Origin: Pelosinus sp. IPA-1
GTDB taxonomy: Bacteria > Bacillota > Negativicutes > DSM-13327
Length of the DNA stretch: 64,000 nucleotides
Assembly: GCF_030269905.1 (NCBI RefSeq)
Contig: NZ_BSVC01000005.1
Coordinates: 310,001 to 374,000 of the forward strand
Reading direction: 5' to 3'
Shown: positions 8,734-17,972 of the stretch, in pieces
Layout: every line of letters begins with the position of its first letter
Position numbering within the stretch: position 1 is the first letter of the stretch
The notes under the pieces: model-generated
What the model was told of the DNA's origin: nothing
Seen by the model: only the letters and a program-made list of their open reading frames with translations
Database searches by the model: none
Program-made: the position numbers and the translations under genes

Positions 8734-8919
8734 TTATTTTATTTCTATATAGATATCATATCTGTCAATTTCTTTTAATTTTTCCTTCGCATCTTCCAAG
8801 GTTTCCCCAAGTGATATTCTCTTCATGTCGGTTATTGTTATCAAGACATATTCATTATTGAAATATACTATTTGTTCACTCTTGTCGCCGTTTGCCCAAA
8901 TAATCACTGCCCCAGCCAT
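8734..8919 (-). CDS. Small hypothetical protein, 61 residues
   Basis: Start set at the ATG preceded by GAGGAG (MAGAVIIWANGD...). The longer 94-codon reading has no SD. Predicted beta-rich N-terminus followed by a Lys/Glu-rich helix (TLEDAKEKLKEIDRY) and a final strand; no membrane segment. I do not recognise the family. It stands alone between decayed sequence and a terminator-rich gap. Confidence 0.6.
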   Translation of the reverse strand: MAGAVIIWANGDKSEQIVYFNNEYVLITITDMKRISLGETLEDAKEKLKEIDRYDIYIEIK

Positions 8920-9100
8920 GCTATCATCTCCTCTATTTTTGACTATACTTCGTTGAACAGCAATAAATTCCTGCAATAAATAGAACCGCCCATCTCTGAG
9001 TGACTTAAATTTCTGCAAAATCTTTTAACTACTGCTTTCCCCTTTAATTTATTGCTTAAACGTGGTATGATAGTATCACCATCGTTTATTGGTACGGAAG

Positions 9101-9151
9101 CAGTCCACTTTACTTTTTCACAAAGGTAGAGCTGGGCTGTTTCTTTTTTTT
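9101..9151 (+). terminator. Terminator-like hairpin, possible end of a small RNA
   Basis: CAGTCCA pairs with TGGGCTG across a 25-nt loop and is followed by TTTCTTTTTTTT. No plus-strand gene lies upstream within 700 nt, so it may end a short unannotated transcript; TATGAT near 9066 could be its -10 element. Confidence 0.45.
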
Positions 9152-9172
9152 ATACCTCAAACAACTATTTAT

Positions 9173-9199
9173 GCTCTCTTCTTGAGGGCGATTTTTTTA
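9173..9199 (+). terminator. Second terminator-like hairpin
   Basis: GCTCTC-TTCTT-GAGGGC followed by GATTTTTTTA, 20 nt after the previous hairpin and 100 nt before the next gene. Confidence 0.5.
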
Positions 9200-9298
9200 T
9201 TTCTTCACGTTCTATAATTATCACCCTTATTTACAATAAAACATATTATGTATCAAGGCTATTTATGTTCTTTGATAATTAGGAGGTGAAACTATAAC

Positions 9299-9520
9299 AT
9301 GGATTTTCGTAAATGGGACGACCCGGAAATTGAAGATTGGGACGATGACTCAAATTATAGGTCAGAAGATGAAAGGCAATTAGGCTTAGGCTTAGGTTTC
9401 GGCTTAGGATTCGGCCTAGGATTTGGTTTTGGCTGTCGGCCTCGTCGATATTGCTGGCCTAGAGAGTCTTGCTGGCCGAGATTTGGATGCTGGCCCGGAC
9501 AAGGCTGCTGGCCGTTCTAG
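9299..9520 (+). CDS. Gly-Leu-Phe repeat / Cys-Trp-Pro repeat small protein
   Basis: 73 residues with a strong SD (AGGAGGTGA). Three parts: a very acidic head (WDDPEIEDWDDDSNYRSEDE), a Gly run alternating with Leu and Phe (about residues 28-45), and a tail with four CWP units (CWPRES, CWPRFG, CWPGQG, CWPF) plus one more Cys. The composition suggests a cross-linked or self-assembling structural protein, perhaps of the spore surface, but this is inference. It has its own terminator and no adjacent partner. CATATTATG with an AC 17 nt earlier lies upstream and is weakly sigma-K-like. Confidence 0.75.
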   Translation: MDFRKWDDPEIEDWDDDSNYRSEDERQLGLGLGFGLGFGLGFGFGCRPRRYCWPRESCWPRFGCWPGQGCWPF

Positions 9521-9543
9521 CATCTCCAAAACCTTCTTATGTT

Positions 9544-9571
9544 AGAAAAAGCTTTCGGGCTTTTTCTTTTT
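9544..9571 (+). terminator. Terminator of the GLF/CWP gene
   Basis: AGAAAAAGC-TTTCG-GGCTTTTTCTTTTT starting 24 nt past the stop. Confidence 0.9.
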
Positions 9572-9934
9572 GCCTATCCCTATAATAACTAATTACTTCA
9601 TCAGAAAATTTATCTAACTATCCTGCCTTCTTATCTATGTGCATTAATATTGGATATCGCCTGGTGGATTTGTTTCGAGCCAATCATAAAAAGGAACTTA
9701 TTTCTTATTCATCGTTTACTTAATCAACTCATATTTTGCATATTTTTTACATACTACGTATTGAGTAAGTACCTGATCTATTTGGGAAAAGGCTTCTATG
9801 ACTTGTGCCTCAATACCACTTTTACCACTTTAATATTGCAAATTTCCTATGCTTTATATCCAGCACTGCATTTATAGCAATGTTAAGAAATTATCCCTTA
9901 CAATTAGAAGTTTGACGCTGGAGGAGGTGATATC
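9572..9934. other. Intergenic stretch with no supported feature
   Basis: AT-rich. A 75-codon frame beginning with TTG at 9650 has no SD and unconvincing composition, and is not called. Confidence 0.5.
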
Positions 9935-10285
9935 ATGAATGCTAAAAAATTCTTTTTGACGATGTTTTGTGCAATCCCAGAAGGAATGGAGTTAGCAAAT
10001 GAGCCTTGTACGTACGAAGTGACATTCCTTACAAATATTGGTTTTATTCAAGGAACAATTGACAACGAATTTATTAAACCTTTTGAAGATATTAGCCAAA
10101 AAATTGCGGAAGAGTTTACACGAAAAGGTATCTATGCAGAAAGCTTAACTAATGGCGATATTATTCCATTAAAAGATGTAGTTGTTTGCCAGCCTACTGG
10201 TTGCCAAATTAGCTTGCCTTCTCTAGTTCTTTTTTCAGATCAAATAGTTGGTGTAACAATTGCAAGACCGATTTTTTCATCATAG
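9935..10285 (+). CDS. Hypothetical protein, 116 residues
   Basis: Strong SD (GGAGGAGGTGAT) before ATG. The product is soluble-looking and alternates strands and helices; it includes the segment TYEVTFLTNIGFIQGTID, a charged central helix (FEDISQKIAEEFTRKG) and a C-terminal hydrophobic stretch. Three cysteines are present. I do not recognise the family. No operon partner: the next plus gene is 430 nt away with its own SD. Confidence 0.65.
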   Translation: MNAKKFFLTMFCAIPEGMELANEPCTYEVTFLTNIGFIQGTIDNEFIKPFEDISQKIAEEFTRKGIYAESLTNGDIIPLKDVVVCQPTGCQISLPSLVLFSDQIVGVTIARPIFSS

Positions 10286-10315
10286 CGTTTATAACTATTC
10301 TTTTAATTATTTCAT

Positions 10316-10540
10316 TTATATAAAATGATTTTTTAGCTGACTTTCAAGTTGTCGCTTAAGGTCAGCTACTTCTTTTTCTAAAGCGGTTACGCGCTGTTTT
10401 AAAGCACCTCTTTCTTTTTTCTCAAAAATCGAATAATACTTCCGATAATTTAACTGCCCCCCCAGTGAATAAAGAAAAAAGCGCCAGCAGAGCGGCGGTA
10501 GAGATTCGAAATAAAAATAAAGGTATTCATTATAACGTAT
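10316..10540 (-). pseudogene. Start-less coiled-coil ORF, probable pseudogene
   Basis: A 74-codon open frame on the minus strand ends in a clear heptad-type coiled coil (ALKQRVTALEKEVADLKRQLES) preceded by an aromatic, Cys-Trp-containing segment. It has no in-frame ATG, GTG or TTG and no SD. An ATG in another frame at 10530 leads into it only if a run of seven G (near 10460) gains or loses bases (8 or 5 would join the frames). A -10-like TATAAT overlaps the 5' end. The 10286-10722 interval holds nothing else. Confidence 0.4.
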
Positions 10541-10722
10541 TTATAATACAGTCAAAGGAAAAGATATAATCTATTGTAGTGCCTTATTAGCAACTCGAGA
10601 AGCAGAGAGTTTTCTGAAAGAGAATTTATAGCTGCCAAATTACTTCTACCAGGCTTCTAAAGCCCTATCGCAACTGAGCAATACAATTTTTTATAAGTTA
10701 TGCTTATTTAGGAGGATTGATT

Positions 10723-11502
10723 ATGTCATTAGTTAATGTAGAATTCTCAGAAAAAGTGGGTATTATTACGCTAAATAATACCCAAAAACTAAACGCATTA
10801 AGTGCTGAACTCGTCGATGATATTATTGAAGCACTTGATAATTTTCAAAAACAGAAGATACATATAATTATTTTGCGTGCTCCCGATGGATCTAAGGTAT
10901 GGTCGGCAGGTCATGATGTAAAAGAATTACCGTTAAAAATGAGAGATCCCTTAAGTTATTATGATTCACTTGAGGTACTTTTACGGACTGTGGAAGAATA
11001 CCCTGGACCGGTTATTGCAATGGTACACGGCAGTGTCTGGGGTGGTGCTTGCGACTTAATAATGACTTGTGATATGGTTATCGCCGATAAAACGGCTAAG
11101 TTTGCTATGACTCCTGCTAAACTTGGGGTTCCATATAATTCTACAGGTATTTTACATTTTATGAATCGTTTACCGATTAATATTGCTAAAGAGATGTTTT
11201 TTACTGCTGAATTAGTACCTGCGGAACGGGCTTTAAATGTTGGCATTATCAATCATTTAGTTGAAGAAGAAGAACTTCTCCCTTTTACATTGAATTTAGC
11301 TGCGACAATTAGCACCCGATCGATGTTATCTATTGAGGTAATTAAAGAACAGTTCCGTGTTTTATCAAAAGCATATTCTATCACTCCATCCGCTTTTGAA
11401 CGAGTACAGGGGATGCGACGAAAGGTTTATGATAGCCATGATTATGAAGAAGCGATTACTGCATTTTTAGAAAAACGCCCGGCAAATTTTAAAGGTGAAT
11501 AA
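10723..11502 (+). CDS. scpB: Methylmalonyl-CoA decarboxylase (crotonase superfamily, ScpB-like)
   Basis: 259-residue crotonase-fold protein. It closely follows the E. coli ScpB pattern along its length: KLNALS, IILRAP.GSKV.SAGHD..ELP, RDPLSYYD, GSVWGGACDLIM, FAMTPAKLGVPYN, ERVQGMRRKVYDS.DY and the C-terminus FLEKRPANFKGE. Activity: methylmalonyl-CoA to propionyl-CoA plus CO2. The start is set at ATG with GGAGG seven bases before; a TTG two codons earlier overlaps the SD. It is monocistronic here, without the mutase or CoA-transferase that accompany it in E. coli. Propionate-type metabolism is common in Negativicutes. Confidence 0.88.
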   Translation: MSLVNVEFSEKVGIITLNNTQKLNALSAELVDDIIEALDNFQKQKIHIIILRAPDGSKVWSAGHDVKELPLKMRDPLSYYDSLEVLLRTVEEYPGPVIAMVHGSVWGGACDLIMTCDMVIADKTAKFAMTPAKLGVPYNSTGILHFMNRLPINIAKEMFFTAELVPAERALNVGIINHLVEEEELLPFTLNLAATISTRSMLSIEVIKEQFRVLSKAYSITPSAFERVQGMRRKVYDSHDYEEAITAFLEKRPANFKGE

Positions 11503-11614
11503 GCGTTCTTCACATAGCGACGATATTTTACCAAAAAGGACATTTCCAATACCTACGTTCCAAACAAAAATATAACTGTTCTGCAATGCTTCTTACGCTT
11601 GCATACAAAATACT

Positions 11615-11644
11615 AAAAAAGCCTTCGCACTAACCTGCGAAGGC
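11615..11644 (-). terminator. Terminator next to the decayed tRNA-Gly fragment
   Basis: Minus-strand GCCTTCGC...GCGAAGGC followed by TTTTTT, directly after a decayed tRNA 3' end. The same arrangement (tRNA 3' end then terminator) is seen at 15652 and 28842. Confidence 0.75.
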
Positions 11645-11692
11645 TTGAATTTACTGGAGCGGATGAAGAGATTCAAACTCTTGAACCACGGG
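11645..11692 (-). repeat. Decayed third copy of the tRNA-Gly att sequence
   Basis: Matches the 55-bp att repeat at 15682 and 28874 across TTGAATTTACTGGAGCGG and the T-arm, with about five substitutions (for example AGATTCAAACTCTTGAACC for AGATTCGAACTCTCGACCC). It lacks the rest of the tRNA. Probable relic of an earlier integration, or the oldest displaced tRNA 3' end. Confidence 0.7.
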
Positions 11693-11869
11693 CGCTTTTA
11701 GCATTTTATTGTAAAAATTTAAGGTGTTGCACCATAAGGTTCATCCCTGTATGAACTATACAATATATCACAAGAGAAACTATTAACCGATCCGGATGTT
11801 GTGAGAGTCAGATGTTTGATGTGTTGTTAGTGAAATATCAGAAGTTGTTGAGAGATAAAAGTGATAAAT

Positions 11870-11900
11870 AAAAAGTCCTCCCCTTTCAGTAAGGGACTTT
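11870..11900 (-). terminator. Terminator of the second MFFG microprotein gene
   Basis: Minus-strand AAAGTCC...GGACTTTTT hairpin starting 3 nt past the stop codon. Confidence 0.85.
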
Positions 11901-11902
11901 AT

Positions 11903-12001
11903 CTATTCCTTTAATAATTCGTTTATTTTGTATAAATATAATAGTAACCCTATAGCCAGTATTATATGAAACATGTTAGATAGCCAATGTCCAAAAAACA
12001 T
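11903..12001 (-). CDS. MFFG-type membrane microprotein, 32 residues
   Basis: AAGGAGATGATACT precedes ATG; 32 codons, TAG, and a terminator begins at once. Product: MFFGHWLSN, a hydrophobic helix (about 10-24, MFHIILAIGLLLYLY) and a short charged tail (KINELLKE). It shares the first four residues, length and topology with the gene at 7387-7488, though the helices differ. This supports a family of tiny membrane proteins. Between this gene and 12163 nothing else is evident. Confidence 0.7.
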   Translation of the reverse strand: MFFGHWLSNMFHIILAIGLLLYLYKINELLKE

Positions 12002-12162
12002 AGTATCATCTCCTTGCTAAATACGATAATATACGGGAATCTATCTAAAATATCAACATAGTCGTGAAGCTGTGTATAGGCGGATTTATTAACCACCACT
12101 ATATCGATCTGTTATTTCATATTATAGACAAAACATATGACAAGGATATGACAACATAAACA

Positions 12163-12198
12163 AATCCCCATCCTACCAATTAAGGTAAGACGGGGATT
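12163..12198 (-). terminator. Terminator of the small degraded gene at 12.2-12.5 kb
   Basis: Minus-strand ATCCCCGTCTTACC-TTAATT-GGTAGGATGGGGAT. The core CTTACCTTAATTGGTAGG recurs in the terminator at 7290-7328. Confidence 0.8.
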
Positions 12199-12222
12199 TT
12201 TCTACTTAGTCAGCGGTATCAC

Positions 12223-12456
12223 TTAAAAACTAATAATCTTATCAAAAGATAAATATTCCTTACTATCATCAACAATATCATTGATTGCATAGTATGAAAT
12301 ACCTGTACCAATAGTACGAGTATACCAATTAATAAAACTATTAATTATTGCGGTAGATACGCGATATTCACGTTCGCTTGAATCAATCATAGTTACCCGC
12401 AACCGTCTTATTTTTATACTGATATTAGCACTCGTAACATTATGTTAACTATCCAT
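12223..12456 (-). pseudogene. Degraded small gene, C-terminal 55+ codons intact
   Basis: The minus-strand frame encodes a coherent small protein: ...IKIRRLRVTMIDSSEREYR, then IINSFINWYTRT, and the end KEYLSFDKIISF. An ATG at 12456 is in frame but codon 4 is TAA; the next in-frame ATG (12390) has a weak SD. Either a nonsense-mutated gene or a 55-residue protein from the inner start. No family recognised. Its 3' flank (AGCGGTATCACTT plus hairpin) recurs near 7.2 kb, so there may once have been two copies. Confidence 0.45.
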
Positions 12457-12529
12457 CGGTTGGGCCACACCCTATTCTCTCTCATCTACTGGAGGTATCG
12501 AAGGGACTTGAACCATATCATTTACAGTA

Positions 12530-14042
<1,513 letters not shown>

Positions 14043-14090
14043 CCCTTTTGTTGATTTTAACCACACAATCCAAATACAAAAAAATAACAA

Positions 14091-14127
14091 AAGACGGATT
14101 TCCATAATAGGAAATCCGTCTTACTTT
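14091..14127 (+). terminator. Terminator of the collagen-like gene
   Basis: AAGACGGATTTCC-ATAATA-GGAAATCCGTCTTACTTT. Confidence 0.9.
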
Positions 14128-14194
14128 TAAACTGATTTTAGTCTCGTAGCACCATGTTGACCACTATGCTGGTTGTGCCACTCGCTAAAACCCG

Positions 14195-14373
14195 CTAATT
14201 TACATTACTATCTTTCTTAATGGCAGGAATGTACGAATTTTGAAATCTACCAGCCGTATCAACAAGCAACATCCCCATTTGACTTTACTCATGGAGGCTA
14301 ATACCATCTCTGCCTATAAATATGTCAATAACACCTTGACCATTAAGATCGACTATTATTCTGTCATATAATT
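14195..14373 (-). pseudogene. Decayed coding fragments between collagen-like and chromate genes
   Basis: Two short minus-strand frames look like protein: one reading YDRIIVDLNGQGVIDIFIG and, after a stop and a frame change, one reading MGMLLVDTAGRFQNSYIP. The first resembles an integrin/VCBS-type DLNGDGxxDI repeat. No start, no SD and several stops. Only this remnant is seen in the 14128-14400 interval. Confidence 0.3.
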
Positions 14374-14400
14374 ATTAAATTAGTACGTCACTCCACAACT

Positions 14401-14907
14401 CTAACCCAATATGAAACCAACCAAAGCGGCAGACACCAGTATAATATTGGCCGATACGCGTCTTGATATTGCAAGTGTAGCACTTATCACGACAATTGCT
14501 ATCATACCTATATCCAATCCATTACTCCGAAATATCCCTGCCAAAACTATTACGCTGAAACTAGCTATGACAAGCACAACCCCATCAAGTAAACCTTGTG
14601 TAGCAGGATGATTAGCAATACATGCATGGCAACGTTGCACGATCAAAATTAATAGTGGTGGTAAAATCAATGCTATACATGCCAGTACCGCTCCCGGAAC
14701 TCCAGCAACTAGATAACATAGGCTAACGACCCAAAGCCCATTTGGTCCGGGAGTAATTTGTCCAATTGCTAGTGCTTCGGTAAACTGTTTTTCACTTGCC
14801 CATCCGTTGGCGATAAAATCAGCGTGCAAGCTGGGTAAAGGACCAAAGCCACCTGTCGAGAACAAGACGGATTTAAGTACAACCCCCAAAAACATAATCC
14901 AGTCCAT
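14401..14907 (-). CDS. Chromate transporter, short-chain CHR subunit
   Basis: 168-residue CHR-domain membrane protein, the length of the short bipartite ChrA-type proteins that work as pairs. The family signature is seen as FSTGGFGPLPSLHADFI near the N-terminus and AIGQITPGPNGLWVVSLCYLVAG. About five membrane helices. Its partner (next entry) is 3 nt upstream on the same strand but broken. Function in the family: chromate efflux or sulfate/chromate antiport. Confidence 0.85.
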   Translation of the reverse strand: MDWIMFLGVVLKSVLFSTGGFGPLPSLHADFIANGWASEKQFTEALAIGQITPGPNGLWVVSLCYLVAGVPGAVLACIALILPPLLILIVQRCHACIANHPATQGLLDGVVLVIASFSVIVLAGIFRSNGLDIGMIAIVVISATLAISRRVSANIILVSAALVGFILG

Positions 14908-14910
14908 CTG

Positions 14911-15550
14911 CTAACCCTCCTGCTCCTTCTTATTAGCAACATGCCTATAAACGAGTGCGCCACATAATCCACCTAGAAGATATAATACAATCACTGGCGG
15001 ATTTAAAAGTACATAAATCATTGCACTACCTATCATTATTCCAAATGTGACCCCAAAAGCCAATGATCCTTTTTTACGATTATTTACAAAGATCGGTCTA
15101 ACATTTCGCCAGTTAGTGGCTAGGGCAATACCAAAGATAGCTGCAAACACTGCACGCAAAGAAGCTTGCAACTTTGGGACCGCACTGAGGCTGGAATTAT
15201 ATGGAGGATATCCCAATAGTGATTGCCGCACTGGGCAGGATAAGCCCGATCAATGAAACAACTATGCCCACCCATCCAGCTAGTCGTTTGCCTATGAGTA
15301 TCGTATATGCAATGATGTTTATGCCTGGTGCAATTTGGCACATCGCTATGATGTTAGCATATTCTTCGGCGGTTATCCATTTATGCTTATAAATAAAGCT
15401 TTCTTGAATAAGATATTGAGTAATGGCACCACCACCAAATGACGTAAAACCAATGCGCAACCAAGCGAAAAGTAGCCCATTGATCGTAAGAGAATCAGAT
15501 ACATTCGTTGTGATGTGATTCCCCGCTTTGAATTCATTTCCGTCACTCAT
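14911..15550 (-). pseudogene. Chromate transporter partner subunit, frameshifted
   Basis: Two overlapping frames together make one CHR-domain protein of about 205 residues. 15197-15550 gives the N-terminal part with the signature LRIGFTSFGGGAITQYLI and CQIAPGINIIAYT. 14911-15231 gives the rest, from YNSSLSAVPKLQASLRAV to ANKKEQEG. The frame change lies near 15197-15215, where the first frame hits TAA after GISSI and the second continues without loss of homology-like sequence. One inserted or deleted base explains it. Either a recent inactivation or a sequencing error; if real, the pair is probably non-functional. Confidence 0.75.
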
Positions 15551-15651
15551 CTAATTTTACTCCTTGTCAAGAATTTTTTATCATTATTCTATCATTTTTT
15601 TATAGACATTCATATCATTTTAGATAGAATACAACTAGCATACAAAATGAT

Positions 15652-15681
15652 AAAAAGCCTTCCGACAAAACGCCGGAAGGC
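15652..15681 (-). terminator. Terminator beside attL
   Basis: Minus-strand GCCTTCCG...CGGAAGGC followed by TTTTTATC; abuts the tRNA 3' fragment, as expected for the chromosomal tRNA-Gly terminator displaced by integration. Confidence 0.75.
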
Positions 15682-15736
15682 TTGAATTTACTGGAGCGGG
15701 TGAAGAGATTCGAACTCTCGACCCACGGCTTGGGAA
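15682..15736 (-). repeat. attL: 55-bp exact copy of the tRNA-Gly 3' region
   Basis: Identical over 55 bases to 28874-28928 (from TTGAATTTACTGGAGCGG through CCCACGGCTTGGGAA). It contains the T-arm, acceptor 3' strand and CCA of tRNA-Gly but not the 5' half. With an integrase gene 140 bp inside, this marks one end of an integrated element. Confidence 0.92.
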
Positions 15737-15849
15737 TTCCACCACACGAGTTATCTCCTGTCTTTAAAGTTATATAGCGTCAACAAAATCAAGGTTTAAC
15801 CGTTTTTTAAATAATATACTGTCTCTTACGTTATACTAATTATATACTG

Positions 15850-15872
15850 TTTTGGTCACCTTTTTGGTAACC
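15850..15872. repeat. Tandem TTTTGGT(C/A)ACC arm-type repeats, left end
   Basis: TTTTGGTCACC at 15850-15860 and TTTTTGGTAACC at 15861-15872, just past the integrase stop codon. The same pair, same orientation, is at 28814-28836 inside the other end. Such end-flanking repeats are typical arm-binding sites for tyrosine integrases; inferred, not tested. Confidence 0.65.
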
Positions 15873-15875
15873 TAC

Positions 15876-17138
15876 TTAATGTGCTTTCGCCTTGCAGAAT
15901 AAAGCGTCAAGGGCATCGACTGCGGTTTCTTGCATACCAGGTAGTAGATGTGAGTACGTATCCAGTGTCATTGTAATAGTAGAATGTCCTAGTCTCTCGG
16001 ATACAACTTTTACATGCACCCCTTGAAGCAATAACAGGCTGGCATGCGTATGCCTTAAATCATGAAATTTAAAACTACGACCTATTCCAGCACTCTCCAG
16101 CATTTTCTTAAATGTTCTTGTTGTAAAATTGCTAGTATCATAGGCCCCACCCGTGGTATTCGTAACAACTAGATTAGTACTATTCAATCTATCACCTAGA
16201 AGGTTCTGCTGCCACTCTTGCCATTTCTTGTATCTTTGCAAGTCTTTTAATGTCGACTGTGGGATAGGGATTTTCCTCTTGCTCTTAGCTGTCTTAGGTT
16301 CTTCAAATATCTTTCTTTTTGTAATAGACGTGACTAAAGACCGCTGCACATGGATTGTCCCTTTCTTCATGTCAATGTCCGACCACATTAACCCGAATAA
16401 TTCCCCCAGTCGCATACCTGTATTTAGTGCTAACAGTATAACTATATATGGCACTTCCCCTGCCTTCTTTGCTGTAGCTGTTAAAGATTCGACCTGTTCT
16501 ACTGTAAGAGGGCGTATTTCTGTTTTAACTAACTTAGGCGGAGTAGTCGCTTTTACAGGATTTTTAGCAAGCAGGCCACTTTTAACGGCCTGGTCTAAAC
16601 ACAGAGTTAGGTATCGTCTTACCCCTCGCACTGTGCTAGTCGATAACCCTTTCTTTTCACGAATTTCTTTATCATCTACTATTTTTACTTTTTCCTTGCC
16701 GCCATCTATTAATAGCTGGTTAAAGAATGCCTGTAGGTCAGGGTCTCTTAACTTTGGCAATGCTAATTTACCTAGCTTAGAATTTTTTACGTAGAGTAGG
16801 CTACTTCGATATTTTTCATAGGACTTAATACGTACTTTTTGCTTGGCGTAATCTTCTAACCACCTGTCAATCCATACCTCTAAGATCAATTTATTAGCCT
16901 CGGGTAGCAATCCATCTTCCAGGCCCTTAATAAATTCCCGCCCCTTGGCTAATGCCTTCGGTCTACTTTCAGCCGTAAACATTTTTCTTTTAACTTCTCC
17001 GTCACGCGGGTCTGTATAACTGAATCGTGCTTCCCATCTACCCCGTTCATCATTAAAACGCGCTGTTCCCTCGCCATGCCCGCGCCTAGTCTCTTTATCA
17101 GTATCCTTCGGTTTACGTGCCATCATCATTGCCCCCAT
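15876..17138 (-). CDS. int: Tyrosine-type integrase
   Basis: About 415-420 residues. N-terminal arm-binding AP2-like region (GEGTARFNDERGRWEARFSY), SAM-like core-binding domain (about 75-180), then the catalytic domain with Arg in NTGMRLGEL, His-x-x-Arg in KFHDLRHTHAS, His in ERLGHSTITMT and the nucleophile Tyr in LDTYSHLLP. It should insert and excise the element at the tRNA-Gly repeats. The start is uncertain among ATGs in MGAMMMARK; the one before ARK has GGGGG at 8 nt. Points outward to attL. Confidence 0.95.
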   Translation of the reverse strand: MGAMMMARKPKDTDKETRRGHGEGTARFNDERGRWEARFSYTDPRDGEVKRKMFTAESRPKALAKGREFIKGLEDGLLPEANKLILEVWIDRWLEDYAKQKVRIKSYEKYRSSLLYVKNSKLGKLALPKLRDPDLQAFFNQLLIDGGKEKVKIVDDKEIREKKGLSTSTVRGVRRYLTLCLDQAVKSGLLAKNPVKATTPPKLVKTEIRPLTVEQVESLTATAKKAGEVPYIVILLALNTGMRLGELFGLMWSDIDMKKGTIHVQRSLVTSITKRKIFEEPKTAKSKRKIPIPQSTLKDLQRYKKWQEWQQNLLGDRLNSTNLVVTNTTGGAYDTSNFTTRTFKKMLESAGIGRSFKFHDLRHTHASLLLLQGVHVKVVSERLGHSTITMTLDTYSHLLPGMQETAVDALDALFCKAKAH

Positions 17139-17185
17139 CCATATTAATATTTAGAGTAAAAGCAGGAGTCGCCCCCTGCACTAAT

Positions 17186-17539
17186 TTATTTGGTTTCCCA
17201 CACTCTCCAGGCATTAGCGTAAAAACCACCTACCGTATTCCTTATTAACTTAAACCTATTAGGGTGAATAGGAACGCTGCCCTTTGCCTGCTGGCTCTGT
17301 TTGTACATTAGATCAAGACTGTAGAGCAGGTCGTCAAGTTCGGCTTGCTTTTCTTCCTTTTCGATATCACGTTTAGACACATTACCAATTGGCTGTATGT
17401 CTCCCCCTTCCACGTCCTCAAATAAACAATCAATACCATGACAATTGTTACCGTAACCAAAAACATTCGCTAAAACAATTAAGTCACGATGCTTTAATTC
17501 CCTACCCAATAATTTTTCTAACTGTTGATGTTTTTTCAT
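17186..17539 (-). CDS. Hypothetical element protein, 117 residues
   Basis: AAGGAG with good spacing before ATG. A soluble, charged protein starting KKHQQLEKLLGRELKHRDLIVLANVFGYG, with a Lys/Glu-rich helical middle (KRDIEKEEKQAELDDLLYSLDLMYKQSQQ). Two Cys near 33-39 (NNCHGIDC). It diverges from the XRE repressor across a region of three operator-like repeats, so it is probably controlled by that repressor. Position next to int recalls phage lysogeny-module genes; no family recognised. Confidence 0.6.
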   Translation of the reverse strand: MKKHQQLEKLLGRELKHRDLIVLANVFGYGNNCHGIDCLFEDVEGGDIQPIGNVSKRDIEKEEKQAELDDLLYSLDLMYKQSQQAKGSVPIHPNRFKLIRNTVGGFYANAWRVWETK

Positions 17540-17582
17540 ATAAAAATCAACTCCTTAAATAACATTCGCCCCTTTTATACAA

Positions 17583-17698
17583 ACTTCATTGTATTTTTTA
17601 CTAACTTCATTGTACATCGTAGGCAGTATGTTGTCAATACTTCATTGTACTTTATCATTATTTCATTTGATATTTAACATAATTTATTGTACAATACT
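17583..17698. promoter_or_regulatory. Divergent operator region with three ACTTCATTGTA repeats
   Basis: ACTTCATTGTA occurs at 17583-17593, 17604-17614 and 17639-17649 in the same orientation; TTATTGTACAATA, a palindrome sharing ATTGTA, follows at about 17686-17698 just upstream of the repressor SD. The first two are 21 bp apart, two helical turns. This is how a Cro/CI-like regulator region looks. Confidence 0.65.
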
Positions 17699-17723
17699 GG
17701 TAAAGTTAAAGGAGGCTATTCAA

Positions 17724-17951
17724 TTGGTAAAATTTAAATTAGATCGCATTATGTTTGAAAAAGATAGAATGAAAGTCCCGCAACTACAAGAATTGAGCGG
17801 GATAAATAAAAATACACTCTACGCTATTTATAACAACAATGCGACAAGGGTTGATCTGTCTGTCATTAACCGTCTCTGCTCTGCTCTGAATTGTCAGCCT
17901 GGTGATCTACTGGAATATATACCCGCCCAGGAAAATGATTTATTAAAATAA
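17724..17951 (+). CDS. XRE/Cro-type transcriptional regulator
   Basis: 75 residues starting from TTG, which has AAAGGAGG eight bases upstream; the upstream part of the open frame is AT-rich operator DNA. Compact helix-turn-helix of the YozG/Cro type: MKVPQLQELSGINKNTLYAIYNN then VDLSVINRLCSALNCQPGDLLEYIP. Probably the element's repressor, acting on the ACTTCATTGTA repeats in its own upstream region. Followed 21 nt later by a membrane protein gene likely in the same transcript. Confidence 0.85.
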   Translation: MVKFKLDRIMFEKDRMKVPQLQELSGINKNTLYAIYNNNATRVDLSVINRLCSALNCQPGDLLEYIPAQENDLLK

Positions 17952-17972
17952 CCGTATGGGAAGGTGGATTAT

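Noticed and set aside
9650-9877. 75-codon hydrophobic plus-strand frame
   Set aside because: Starts with TTG, no SD, AT-rich sequence, odd composition; nothing supports translation.
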